NCBI RefSeq assembly: GCF_004798865.1
Contig: NW_025336126.1
Span: 1,760,586 to 1,824,585, forward strand
DNA from: Varanus komodoensis
Lineage: Eukaryota > Chordata > Lepidosauria > Squamata > Varanidae
DNA length: 64,000 nt
Direction of reading: 5' to 3'
Shown: one piece after another, positions 1-9,988 of the stretch
Layout: every line of letters starts with the position of its first letter
How positions within the stretch are numbered: position 1 is the first letter of the stretch
Translations under genes and position numbers: made by a program
The notes under the pieces: generated by a model
What the model saw: the letters and a program-made list of their open reading frames with translations, nothing else
What the model was told of the DNA's origin: nothing
Databases searched by the model: none

Positions 1-1560
1 CTTACCTTTGTCTGGGAGGATGCTGCCAGACTCTGCCAACGACTAGCCCTGTCTTAGTTCTACCACAGTGCAAGGCTTACTGACATTCCAGGATTCCCAG
101 AAATACTGCTGATTTACATACACACAGTTACATGATCCCAAGAGCTTGTTGGAAAATGGGGTTTCCCACTTCCAGGACTAAAAAAAAATGTCACGGAGAG
201 GGCTGTAAGAGTTTGTTAACATTTCCATGTGATGTAAGGGTTAAATTACACAACAAGAGGGGACCCTGGACTCTTTTTATTCACATTCTCCCTCACCTGC
301 CCCATGGAGCTAGAATAATAGAAACTTGCTGTGCCAATGCAGAAACAAAACTTATTTTAAGGCAGTTTTAGTTCTCTCTTTGAGAACAGAGGAAGGGAAA
401 CTTAAAAGTAACTGAATGAACGGAAGTGCTTCGGTCATGGCAAAAGTCCAAAGCTGTGCTCAAGCACTGAAGTGTATAAGGGCCTAAAGTGTATATGCTA
501 CTGTACATGCATTGAATGATCCAGCATCATGTTTCCCCATGAATGACTAAGGGGTGGGTGGGTGGGTGGGTGGGTAGGGGATTTTTTTCAAGCTAAACAA
601 TAGTGCTCTTGAATCAAAACTGTCATTTTTCTTCAATGCTCCTTAGTGCCTGGGGCCTCAGCTGACAACTGCAAATAAGGAACTGGAGTAAACTTTAAGT
701 GACCCCAAATCATACACTCACATATCTAGAAGCATGTCCTCTGTGAGATGGAACTGAATCATGTCCAGCCCATAGCCTTCTCGGGACACAAGACCCTGTC
801 AAACATGGCACTCCCAGAGTCGACTGGGAGCCTCCAGAGGTTCCCAGGGAGTGATATTTGTACCTGGTGTTCAAGCACTAGGGAGCAATCAACATTGTTT
901 TGGTTATCAAAGCTGAAGACTCAAGGTCACCAGAGATGGGAGGGCAGAATGGCCTAGTGAATGGTTTAGGACCGGCAGCTGGGAGCACTGGGGTGGGCAT
1001 GAAGAGAGTGGAGATGGGCCATCACGCCACCAGGTGATGTCAGGGGATGAGTCAGGGGGAATAAAAGACTTCTGGTAAGAGGAGTCGGGGTCCCTCTTAT
1101 TGCTGTGGAGGTGCCGGCTTGCTACCTGCTGGCCCTTCTGCCAGTCAGCTGTACTGAAGAGATTGGAGACTCCCTGGACACTTTGTAGATCAGAAGACAG
1201 TGGCAGTCCTAGCATAGGGGATGGACGGCTTTCCTGTTTTCTTGCTTGTAGTGGTGTAACAGGACCCTGAGGTCTTGTGGGATGCGTGATCTGCTTCACT
1301 CAGTGTCTATAATTGCTCCTCTCCAACTTCCCCCAACATTTCCCTTTTATGCCTGCTTTTATTCCATCCCGTTTATCCTTAGCTCCACCTCCATTTTCCA
1401 TCTTTTAATAAATCTATTTTTATTCCTCATGCTTGGATGGAGGGAAACCATGGGGCAACATCAGCCTGGAGACCAGGGGGGTGTGGGGTGGGCGGGTAGG
1501 GGATTCCCCCTGACCCATTGCTACAGTGGGTATCTAAATCATAGTACAAGCCCCATGGCA
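1..1560. other. Intergenic DNA, no gene recognised
   Basis: No reading frame here resembles a known protein and I see no convincing exon. The only distinct feature is the GGGT tract at 551-580. In mammals FIZ1 lies upstream of ZNF524, but nothing here can be identified as FIZ1. Confidence 0.5.
551..580 (+). repeat. (GGGT)n microsatellite, G-quadruplex-prone
   Basis: About six tandem GGGT units in an uninterrupted run, ending in GGGG. Runs of three G separated by single T are the classic sequence for a stable parallel G-quadruplex. No role is visible from context. Confidence 0.9.
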
Positions 1561-1699
1561 AGAAAAGATGCTCACAGAAGTGGTGCCACAGATCATCTCA
1601 ATCTATTTCCATCTGAGTTCCAGCCCGAAGGTCAGCGCTGAAGGCATCCTGGTCACCTCGCTGGATAACCTACACCAAGAGCTGAGTGGGATGAGGGGA

Positions 1700-2570
1700 G
1701 TGCGATCGGATCAATTTCCTTGGATCTCTCAGGAGCTTTTGCTCCCACTGGCCACACTAGCCTTCTCTTGACTTGCAATCCCGCTTGAGAAGCAAGTGCC
1801 GCTGCTAAAGAAGTTCCGCTCCCACCTATCTGGTGAATTGTTTCCAAAAGGTGATCCTGAAGGACTTCCATTCAGACCCATGTTACCTGTGTTATGGCAG
1901 GCCTTGGACTTCATCACCACGCTAGCTGGGAATGATGATTGCAGTCCAACACATCTGAAAGGCAGCAGGTTGGGGAAATTACACCAGGGGTTTACGTTGT
2001 TTTCCAAGTTGTTTCAGGCCTACACGTAGCTGCAGAGTGAAGTCCATCAGGGATGAAGGACAGGGTGTCATCTGTATGCTGATAATGCCCAGCTCCAACT
2101 TTCTACTTCAGCAAACCCAAAGGAGGTGGTAGAGAACAGGTAAACAGGTATCTGAATTCAACATTGGACAGAATGATAGCCAGTACACTGAAGCTCAGCC
2201 TCAACAAGCTTCCTTAGGTAGATGGTTCATTTCACCATTGCAGTATATTCAACCTCACACTACCTCAAGGAAGAAGTTTGCAGCTTGGAGGCACTGTTAG
2301 ATCCAGCCATTGCTCTTAATGGCTACCTGTGGCACAAAGCATCTCTCAGAAACTAAGGTTAGTCCACCAGCTTCTCTTCCTGGACAAGCAGAGCTGACCA
2401 CTGTAATCCATGCCATGGTGACATCCAGGTTAGACTACTGCAATACATTGTATGCGGGCCCATTTTTGAACACTACTCAGAAATGTCAACTGATGCCAAA
2501 CACAGCAGCTAACACTGGGATTTGTCAGGCAGACCTGACTCAGTCACACCTAAAACAGACCCATTGAAAT
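1700..2570 (+). mobile_element. Decayed L2-type LINE reverse-transcriptase fragment
   Basis: Scattered frames carry recognisable LINE reverse-transcriptase pieces in the right order. The polymerase box Y-A-D-D appears as YADN at 2075-2086. A stretch resembling the 'lgvlLDpal' region lies near 2290, and the well-known SRLDYCN motif sits at 2424-2444 followed by an LYAG-like stretch. Stops and frame changes interrupt the reading frame, so the copy is dead. The motif set fits the L2/CR1 group; assignment to L2 rather than another CR1-like clade is an inference. The left boundary is approximate. Confidence 0.65.
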
Positions 2571-2650
2571 CAATGGGACGTAACATTAGTCATATCTGAC
2601 TGATGTCCCACTGAATTCAGTGGGTCTACTTTAAATATGAGTGCAATCCT
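2551..2650. mobile_element. Fold-back (hairpin) MITE-like element, copy 1
   Basis: Contains the palindromes ccattgaaatcaatgg (2561-2576) and cccactgaattcagtggg (2607-2624) and ends in gagtgcaatcct. Related hairpin elements with 'aggattgca' ends occur at 8564, 28335, 39371 and 43922. No coding capacity. Boundaries are approximate. Confidence 0.5.
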
Positions 2651-2654
2651 CTAT

Positions 2655-3137
2655 CTTGCCAGATCTAAAACAACTTCCCTTGGTCCTTAACCCTAAGCCC
2701 ATCCATTGCCAGGTACAATATATAGTGCTGTTTTAATTTTCAGAGTCCCAAATGGACTTTGCTTGCAATCCTGTACTCGGCTTCCTGAGAGCTAGTTCTA
2801 CTGAATTCCAGGACACACGTATAGGGTTATGCTGCAAAGGACTGCTTGTTCTCACCAGAGCTTCTGCCTTCCCTAAAAACATCTGGTTTGGTGTTGTCAC
2901 CATCAGGAATCAGGCGGGAGACAGCAGAGAAGAGAATATTTTCCAGGAGAAGCCCTTACACATGAGGTGATGCCACTTTATAAACCAATCAGCTGTTATG
3001 ATGCTGATGCTGTTATAGTTGTGCTTGGTATTTGATCTCTGAACCGGATAGTTGTTATCGCTGCTTTTATCATGGCTCACTTTTTTCTTGTTCGAAGATG
3101 GATTTGAGAGTTTTTAAGGGTACAGTGATATGCATGT
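2655..3137. other. Intergenic DNA, nothing recognised
   Basis: No gene, RNA or repeat family that I can name. Confidence 0.4.
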
Positions 3138-3250
3138 TTAGACAGAAATAAGTGTCCAACTACATTATCCAGAATGCATAAAATATTAGCACAGACCCAA
3201 TACCTTCTGGGAAATGTAGTTTTCATTTAGTGGGAAGCTAAGCAATCAAC
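3138..3250. mobile_element. Fold-back element with paired ACTACA...CCAGAATGC motifs
   Basis: Begins near gtttagacagaaata. It holds actacattatccagaatgc at 3159-3177 and, in inverted orientation, ccttctgggaaatgtagt at 3203-3220, so the two arms can pair. The start resembles the better-preserved element at 49465-49578. Both arms resemble the ZNF143/STAF binding consensus (see findings). Boundaries are approximate. Confidence 0.45.
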
Positions 3251-3259
3251 CTATGCAAG

Positions 3260-4345
3260 ATAGGCAAAAAACGGTCCTGGTATGCTCCTGGCTGGCTGGC
3301 ACATGTTGAACATTGCAGCACTCTTCAGTCTGAACATGCATCACACCTTAAATGTTTTAAATGTGTTGCTTTTTAAGCAGGGAAGGGAGGGAGGATAAAA
3401 TGAAGTGTGCAGGCTGGTCCTGTGAGTGTTTCGGACATACGGCTTGCAAAGGTTGGTGCTATAGCTGTATGTAAACTACTCAGCTCCAGAACTGGAGATC
3501 GGCATTATGCCTCAGAGAGTTGCACACAAGGGAGAATTTTTGCCAGTCACTACTTCTCCATTCATTCCTTTACCGAATATCTAGACTTTCTTTCAACAAC
3601 TGTTTCCACAGTACTTTACAACATAAAGCAAAACAGCATTGAAATCCTACTGGCAGTTGAAGTGAATCAAGAACATTTAAATCTCCCCTAATAAGTCCAT
3701 ATTTATTTCTTTCCTTGTTTATTTTGTTGCATTTCTGACCCACTTTTCCACCAAAGGTGCATGAGCTGTCTTATAGCACTAATACAAATAACATCTAAAA
3801 TACAATGACATGTAATAATATGCAGTATCAAGTTATTTTGCTGCACCACCGCAGGTCAGGAGAGCAATGCAGAGAAAAAAACTGAGCGCTGAGCAGTTGC
3901 CAGAAAACATCTAGCTCTTTGCCTCATGTGTTACCCTCTGCCAGCAAAGGTGCCTTTTTACTCTTTCATGTTCTGAGCTTTGCTTTGATTGATGTTTTGA
4001 TTCTTGCTTTGGGAAGCAGAATGTGACAAACACCTCCTCACAACATACATATTCACCCAGGCTTTTTTTGGTTTGTAATTTATTGCAATTAGTCCTGCCG
4101 CTCCACCTCACTGCTCTGGGTACTGCTATGCGCTCTTAATGCAGTTGGAATAGTTTTTAATAATATATTTTAAATGTTTTAATGTTTATTTGTAAACTCT
4201 TTAGAGATATTAAGTGATATACTATCACAAATAAATAAATGAATACTAACTATAAAGAAAATATTATTTAGAAAATAATTGGTAATACAAATTAAGTGGC
4301 CGTGCACAAACACACACAAAGGGGGGGGGGTAGGTCAATAAAATC
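3260..4345. other. Intergenic DNA with AT-rich repeat tail
   Basis: No gene recognised. The stretch 4130-4250 ends in aaataaataaatgaat and resembles the AT-rich tail of an old non-LTR element. A run of ten G lies at 4321-4330. Confidence 0.4.
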
Positions 4346-4349
4346 AGTA

Positions 4350-4511
4350 AAAACACCCAGTTAAAACGAATTACCTTATATTTTCAAGACAGCTTACGGG
4401 CTAGAGAGCTGCCTAAATAAAAATGCGTTATAGGGCTAGCCATGCCTCTTTTAGCATAGAGTTCCAGAGCTTGGGAATCACCACGGAGAAATCCCTGATC
4501 TGAATTACTTC
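4350..4511 (-). mobile_element. L2-type LINE fragment, 3' portion, minus strand
   Basis: The stretch around 4450-4500, read on the minus strand, resembles the end of an L2-type reading frame, where the conserved text is of the 'RAFSV...WNaLP' kind. It probably belongs to the same insertion as 4603-5020, separated by a CR1 tail. The assignment is from pattern memory. Confidence 0.35.
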
Positions 4512-4602
4512 TAAATAATGTCGTGAGCAGAGCCAGCTGGGGGTCAGACTAGACGTCCTAGGAGGCCCCTTCTGACTCGCACTGTTTCTATGTTTCTAAA
4601 TG
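4512..4602 (+). mobile_element. CR1 LINE 3' tail
   Basis: The text 'gtcagactagacgtcctagg' followed by cccttctgactc and 'tttctatgtttcta' matches the typical 3' end of CR1 elements: the 'ggactagatgacct' region, then short ATTCTATG-like terminal repeats. Only the last ~90 bp is present, as is common for CR1, which truncates at its 5' end. It lies between two minus-strand L2-like pieces and so looks inserted into them. Confidence 0.6.
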
Positions 4603-5020
4603 CATTTCAGACGTTGGCAGGACAGACAGAAGGGCTTCTTTGAGGTTCTTGGTCAACAGTCTTGCTGCAGAAGCCTGAAAACAACCAGCTGAATTTTCTG
4701 AACACTCTTCAAAGGCAGCCCCAGGTAGAACATGACATGTTAGTCCAAACATGATGTAATTAAAGCATATGGCACCACTGCCAGGTGATATTTCCAGGGG
4801 TGGCCACATTGGGCCCCTAGATTCAACCCTGCAGAAGTGCTTGGCATTTATACTCACTCCAGAATCCATGAGCACACCCCAAACTGCAAACCCAAGTCTC
4901 CATGCACCCGCTTCAAGATAATTTGAACCTTCCGTGTCCAGTTCTGCCTTTTGACTAGCCAGGAGCATTTCTGTCGTGCCTGGATTAAACCTCAGTTTGT
5001 TCACCCACATTCTGTCCACA
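4603..5020 (-). mobile_element. L2-type LINE reverse-transcriptase fragment, minus strand
   Basis: An open stretch of 143 codons on the minus strand begins with text matching the W-M-x-x-N-K-L-R-x-N-P-x-K-T-E region that follows the polymerase box in L2/CR1 reverse transcriptases (here WVNKLRFNPGTTEMLLAS). Similarity fades after about 60 residues. It is a truncated, inactive fragment; an open frame of this length in an otherwise decayed element is probably chance. Confidence 0.6.
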
Positions 5021-5559
5021 AACTAGACACAATAACATATTGTTCAACTCCTAGAAGCATAATGAAATTATGTTTTCACGTGGCTCTGAAAGGCTGTAGA
5101 TGATGGGAACCCACAGGGAAGGGTATTTTCAGCATCACTGAAAAATTCTGCTAGTGGTAAATGTCCGCCTAGCTTCCACAAGAGAGAGAAACTTTAGCAG
5201 GGTCTTATTGACCTATAAGAAAGTTTGCGGGAGATCATATGAAAGCAGATGACACAGATGTTAAGATGCTTAAGAGGTAGAAATTCAATAGGTATTTTCA
5301 AGACTGTAAAGGGAAAGCTTCCCTTGAAAGCAAAAATCGATTCCATACGTGGTAGACGTCCGTGCCTGGCTTGCGCCACTAATACCGAGAAGAGAAACTC
5401 CTGAGTTGCCGCAAGAGCCCGTGGCACCTTAAGAGCTCCTTGGGCGATTTTGTCCTGAGTAGATCCCGCAGTTTATCGGATGCACGGACCGTCGTCTTGC
5501 TCGCACAATAAAAGACAACCCAGTGCCAAGAGTCGCCTTCTCTCCACTCTTTCAAAAAC
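5021..5559. other. Upstream flank of ZNF524 promoter
   Basis: No gene or repeat recognised. CpG density begins to rise from about 5340. Confidence 0.4.
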
Positions 5560-6190
5560 AAATGCGAATTTGCACACAGTTACATAGAGGAGAAGATTCA
5601 GCGCGCCGCTGTCTCTCCCGTCTCTGTAGCGCTGTGACGGGAAAAGCCACGTCGGAGGCGCGGGATGCGGGGGGGGGGGTCGATCCTATGCCACTCTTAA
5701 AGGTGCAAGACAACGACGCCCCTCAGAGCGCAGATCCGGCAGCGGCTGGATTGTTCGCCCTGCCGTTTGCCTCTACGGCGCGCTCGGCACTAGGACCTGG
5801 CGGCCGCCCCTGAGCGGAGGGATCGCCCTCTCCGCTGGGTCCATCTGCTGGGTCCGTGCGCCTCCCAGATGCCCGGCTAAGACCAACCAGGCTCTTTTGT
5901 TCTGCAGCGGCCGGGCGGTGAGAGGTTTCCCACCGGACGCTCATCTCCTCCCCACCCACCGCCGGCCCATTGAAACCCTCAGCTGCCGCAGATCACAATG
6001 CAAAACAGGTAACAGCCGCTGCTGCCTATGTCTGCTGGATTGGGTGGGGAGCATCCCCTCTCTCGCTTCCAGTATAGCCTGGAGCAGAAATGGGGCGGCG
6101 CGGGGGGTAAGAGAGAGGCATAAAGCTCCGGGCGCTTATCTGCAGGCGGGGGCGCCAGGGGGAAGGGGACGGTAGGCTTGGATATGCGGG
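5560..6190 (+). promoter_or_regulatory. CpG-island promoter and 5' exon of ZNF524
   Basis: Dense CG dinucleotides stand out against CG-poor surroundings, with ggcgcgctcgg-type text, a G10 run near 5670 and GGCGGC boxes. No clear TATA box. Two good plus-strand splice donors follow: GCG|GTGAGA (exon end 5917) and ACAG|GTAACA (exon end 6008). Either would give a non-coding first exon that joins the acceptor at 8820-8821 in front of the ZNF524 frame. Assignment to ZNF524 rests on orientation and distance (2.8 kb). Confidence 0.6.
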
Positions 6191-7166
6191 ATGGATGAGA
6201 GGCGATTGCATTGCTATGTATTCTCTGCCTTTTGCGAGACTGCTTGTGCTGAAGAGATAATGAATGGAGCTGGGTAATATCTTTTTAAAATACAGATTCT
6301 ACTAGTGCATTTTTCTCCTATTAAAAATACTAGAAATCTAGGTTACCTAGAAGCCAATTCCCACCTCCTTTTTTAAACGCAGGAAAAACAAAACCATCTG
6401 TCTTGTCTTTGAATCGCAAATGCCAGAGGGTTGGCTTGTGATGATCCAAGTAGTGAGAGCAGTGCACTCGGCACATGCCCAGAGGTGCTTTTTTCTCCAT
6501 TCCAGAACAAAATCAATCCCAAGCTAAACACATGGAAAAGGCGCACTTAGGGTCATTTTAGAATCTGTTGCTAGATTCTGGAAATTCAATGTCCCAACAC
6601 TGCCAAAGGTTTGGTTCACATGAAACTGGTTATTCTGCTATAGCCGTGACAGGGACCAGATCCAGAAAACATGATTACCCACATTGAAGGCTGAGTTTGG
6701 GTTATCCTTCAGTTAGCATGTTGTCTGAACCCACCTGCACTAGCTAACAAGCCTTGGTTTATTAATCATAAATCCAGTGAAGAAAACCCATGCAAATGCA
6801 ATTGCTCACCATGGTTTGTTAACTCAGTAAGGTTTAGAGAACATAACCCATGTTTCACCAACAAGCCACGGTTTAATGACTGCTCGCACTCAACCCTTGA
6901 ATGTGGGTTATCATTTTGTCTGAACCTGTCAGAGACTTGATCATATGATTTTAGCTGGAGGTTGTGCATGGATTCCCTCAAATCCCTCTTTTCCAGTGTT
7001 AAAAACCTGTAGAATCAGTAGACTGTGGAACTAAAATGAATTTAATGGTGCTGGGGGAGGGGGGAATCTCTTTTCCTAATTCAAATTGCCTCCAGCATTT
7101 TTACTGGAGCCCCTCTGTTTATTTTCTTCCCCCTTAACATTTCCAGTAGTGTATGCTGTTGGACTT

Positions 7167-7222
<56 letters not shown>

Positions 7223-8563
7223 GGATGTTTGTTTAGAAAAGTGCCAAAGAACTGGATTTGGCAATTTGATGTATAACATGATTGGTTTAAAATGAATCAG
7301 CTAAGTTTAAAATTTTCAAAATTTCTCAGTTTCAAAAGTAAAATTTCAAAATGTTCAAAATTCACACATTGCCAAATTTCAAATTTTAATAAAATGGAAT
7401 TGCAGCTGTGGTTGGTCCTATTCTGTATTTCTGCATATTTCAGTAGAACTGGAATAGCAGCATCTAGAAAGGATACTGGTAGGGGCTGGGAGACTGTTTT
7501 TTATCAAATGATACCAGTGCGAATGTATTAATATTCTGTTTGACATATTCTAGAGTTCTTTGAAAATGGGTTCCACAATCCAAATCTAGGCTCTATATTT
7601 TAGCCCTTGGGTGCTCTACCAAGACATACCTATTATATTTGCCTTGAGATAGATGCACATCTATCCCCTAGTAATGGCAACAGATAATTCCCAATAGCGT
7701 GTGAGTTTTTGCAGCTGTTATTGATTGTACCTTAGGACTAGATGGCAGCCCCCAAAGATCCCTGGAAATCATACATTCTGAGAGTTAGGTACCTATCTGG
7801 TATCCTAACTATCTTGCTTAATACCCACAAACCAGTCTGTTCTACTTGTGAAAGTGAGATAAATGTTGAATTAAAAAATGCAACATGCCTGCAAGTCTTC
7901 TGTGAATGACACACAAATCAGAGTCACACACAGTTGAAATCTTGCTCCTTTTCTACTACTACTCATGCCTTTGAGTCAGTCCCCAGCTCCCACTCCATCC
8001 CATTGCCTATATGTTACCACATTGTTTGGTAATTGCATAGTTTCTCACAATTGCTAATGCAGCTCGGAATCCTCACTTTGCCCATAAGCACACATCAAAT
8101 GCAGGAGAAAAACACAACCCCTCTTGTGGACACAGTGGACACCCACACGTTTAGTTTGGGTGGGCTCGTGTGCAAATGTCATGAGTACACTGTTCACACA
8201 TGCATTCCCAGACATGAAGTGCATGTGTGTATTTTTCAGTTCACAGATATATTGCAGATGTGTACACTTGGCAATTTGCACTCACAAGGGAAGATAACTA
8301 TATTCCAAAACCTCGAAGAACAATTAAAATTGCATACATTCATACACAAAGAGTGCACAACTATATCCATGCTTGAGTCACACTGAACATAGCATAGATT
8401 TTAAGCATAAGTGTACAGCTAAAGCAAGTCTATGAGAAATTCACAGGGGGTGTTAACAATACACATATACTTGGATCATTTGTTTTAAATTTTAATTGAG
8501 TTTAGAGCAAGTATTATCTAGTAACATGCTGAAGTGAGTTGATTGAGTTTAAGGCAATATTTA
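6191..8563 (+). other. Probable ZNF524 intron, no gene seen
   Basis: Between the candidate first exon and the coding exon. Contains the (GA)n tract and a diffuse decayed region near 6660-6960 with short inverted pieces around 'tgggttatc...tgtctgaacc'. No exon or RNA gene is supported. Confidence 0.4.
7168..7217 (+). repeat. (GA)n microsatellite
   Basis: About 25 perfect GA dinucleotides. Purine-only strand, likely length-polymorphic. Confidence 0.95.
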
Positions 8564-8640
8564 CAGACTAATCTTGTACGTTTACTTGCAACTATGCCTC
8601 ACAGAGTTCAAAAGAACTTACTTCCAGGTAAATCTTGCAT
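8564..8640. mobile_element. Fold-back MITE-like element, copy 2 (diverged)
   Basis: Text such as 'gtacgtttacttgcaactatg', 'cacagagttcaaaagaactt' and 'acttccaggtaaa' follows the same layout as the element at 28335-28425. Diverged, with approximate boundaries. Confidence 0.4.
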
Positions 8641-8823
8641 CCCTGACCTCTGTGGTGCCCCAGTGCCTTTTGCCAAAATAATTCAAGGCAGTTACCATTT
8701 TGGAATGAATACTTTTAATGTATTCTCATTATCTGAAATGCAAAGATCATAGTATTTTCTGGGCTGGGGATGCTTCCTAGTGGACTTCTCTGTGGTTCTC
8801 ACTGTTCTCCCGTCTCCGCAGCG

Positions 8824-8835
8824 ATGTCCCTGTAG
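8824..8835 (+). promoter_or_regulatory. Minimal upstream ORF in ZNF524 leader
   Basis: Directly after the splice acceptor (AG at 8820-8821), ATG TCC CTG TAG forms a three-codon upstream frame, 28 bases before the ZNF524 start codon. Such short frames can reduce or gate translation of the main frame. The sequence is direct; the effect is inferred. Confidence 0.5.
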
Positions 8836-8863
8836 CTGAACGTGCTCTTGTTCCTGGTGCCCA

Positions 8864-9988
8864 ATGGAGCCATCTCACAGGTGGCATGTCGACAGGGGTG
8901 ATGGGCATCCAGCGGAATTGCAGGCAAAGGCTCGGGTACTGGTGCCAGGCGGGAGTAGTTGGTCAAGAGCGGAAAATCGTGGCAGCATCGGGCTTGAGAA
9001 CCAGGTGATAGAAACCTCCCCCCCAGTTCCTTGGGCCCACTATATGCAGACCCCTGTCAGCAGTGACACCCCCCAGAACCATATGCCTATAGACGACAGG
9101 CCTTCTCACCCTGAAATCTACAGCATTGCTCTGTGGGGGCCAAAACTGCATTCGGCACTGACCAGACACAGAGCGGGGCGGTCCAGTGTGCAGGCCTCAG
9201 CTCCCAATTCCAAGCATCCAGGTCAGCCCGGAGAGGGTGATGCTACCGACGAGGGCAGCCTGGTGTTGATTGATGCTGAAGGGGTGCCCCACACGGTGTC
9301 GCGCCAGGAGGTGGAGCTGGCTGGGCAGATGCAGTCCTCTGAGCCCGAGCTTCTGGCCTCAGCCCCGCCGCCACGGCAGCTCTACTTCTGCCCCATTTGC
9401 CTGCGGACTTTCCTGTACCAGTCGGACCTGGAGCGCCACAGCATCACCCACTCGGAGAGCAAGCCCTATGTATGCCGCGAGTGCGGCAAGGCCTTCAAGC
9501 GCTCCTCACACCTTCAGCGGCACAAACACATCCACACCGGTGAACGGCCCTTCAGCTGCCCTGTCTGCCACAAGGGCTTCCGGGAATCCGGTGAGCTCTT
9601 GCGCCACCAGCGAGTCCACACAGGGGAGAAGCCCTACCAGTGCCAGATTTGCCGGCTGCGCTTCACGGAACGCAACACCCTCCGCCGGCATGCCAAGCGC
9701 AAACATGCCCGTGAGACCTACTACCAGCGCTCCGTCGAGGAGGGAGGTGGCAGTTGGACTACAGCAGGGGACTGGGAATCAGAAGTGGTGTCAGGAAGCG
9801 GGGACTGGGGGGCTGGGGAGCTTGGGGGTGGCTGGGCCAACGAAGCAGTGGAAGACTGGGTTGGGGATGGGAGCCACTGGGGGGACGCTGCAGAAGGTGG
9901 GGCAGGAAGCACTCCTGTAGCCACGTCATACATACTAGAGACAGAACACATCAAGGACAAAGACAAACCTGGAATCCAACCTCCATAA
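8864..9988 (+). CDS. ZNF524: Zinc finger protein 524 (C2H2)
   Basis: A 374-residue protein in one exon, preceded by a pyrimidine-rich acceptor ending cgtctccgcag at 8821. An in-frame TGA at 8837-8839 makes the ATG at 8864 the first possible start in this exon. Four C2H2 fingers lie at about residues 174-196, 202-224, 230-252 and 258-281, with TGERPF/TGEKPY linkers; the last ends LRRHAKRKH. This array and the motif [12 protein letters not shown] (134-145) match my memory of human ZNF524, where the motif reads LLIDDQGVPYTV. Human ZNF524 is shorter (about 264 residues). The extra length here is a longer N-terminus and a tail with six tryptophans in residues 298-339. Expected to be a nuclear DNA-binding regulator; targets unknown. 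The next gene downstream, ZNF865, fits the mammalian order. The conserved fingers make the call firm; the exact start is less sure. Confidence 0.88.
   Translation: MEPSHRWHVDRGDGHPAELQAKARVLVPGGSSWSRAENRGSIGLENQVIETSPPVPWAHYMQTPVSSDTPQNHMPIDDRPSHPEIYSIALWGPKLHSALTRHRAGRSSVQASAPNSKHPGQPGEGDATDEGSLVLIDAEGVPHTVSRQEVELAGQMQSSEPELLASAPPPRQLYFCPICLRTFLYQSDLERHSITHSESKPYVCRECGKAFKRSSHLQRHKHIHTGERPFSCPVCHKGFRESGELLRHQRVHTGEKPYQCQICRLRFTERNTLRRHAKRKHARETYYQRSVEEGGGSWTTAGDWESEVVSGSGDWGAGELGGGWANEAVEDWVGDGSHWGDAAEGGAGSTPVATSYILETEHIKDKDKPGIQPP

Noticed and set aside
907-1299. 130-codon minus-strand frame
   Set aside because: No similarity I recognise, no splice context, and the peptide has no domain features.
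4588-5019. 143-codon minus-strand frame as a host gene
   Set aside because: Its start matches the LINE reverse-transcriptase NKLRxNP region, so it is an L2-type fragment.
5998-6008. ATG at the end of the ZNF524 first exon as the true protein start
   Set aside because: After splicing to 8822 it reads in a different frame from the zinc fingers and stops at 9006-9008.
8822-9030. Extra short intron (gtgatag ... cccccag at about 9005-9028) inside ZNF524
   Set aside because: Only about 25 bases, too short for a vertebrate intron; the main frame is open through it.
9270-9920. 216-codon plus-strand frame inside ZNF524
   Set aside because: Out-of-frame shadow of the zinc-finger exon.
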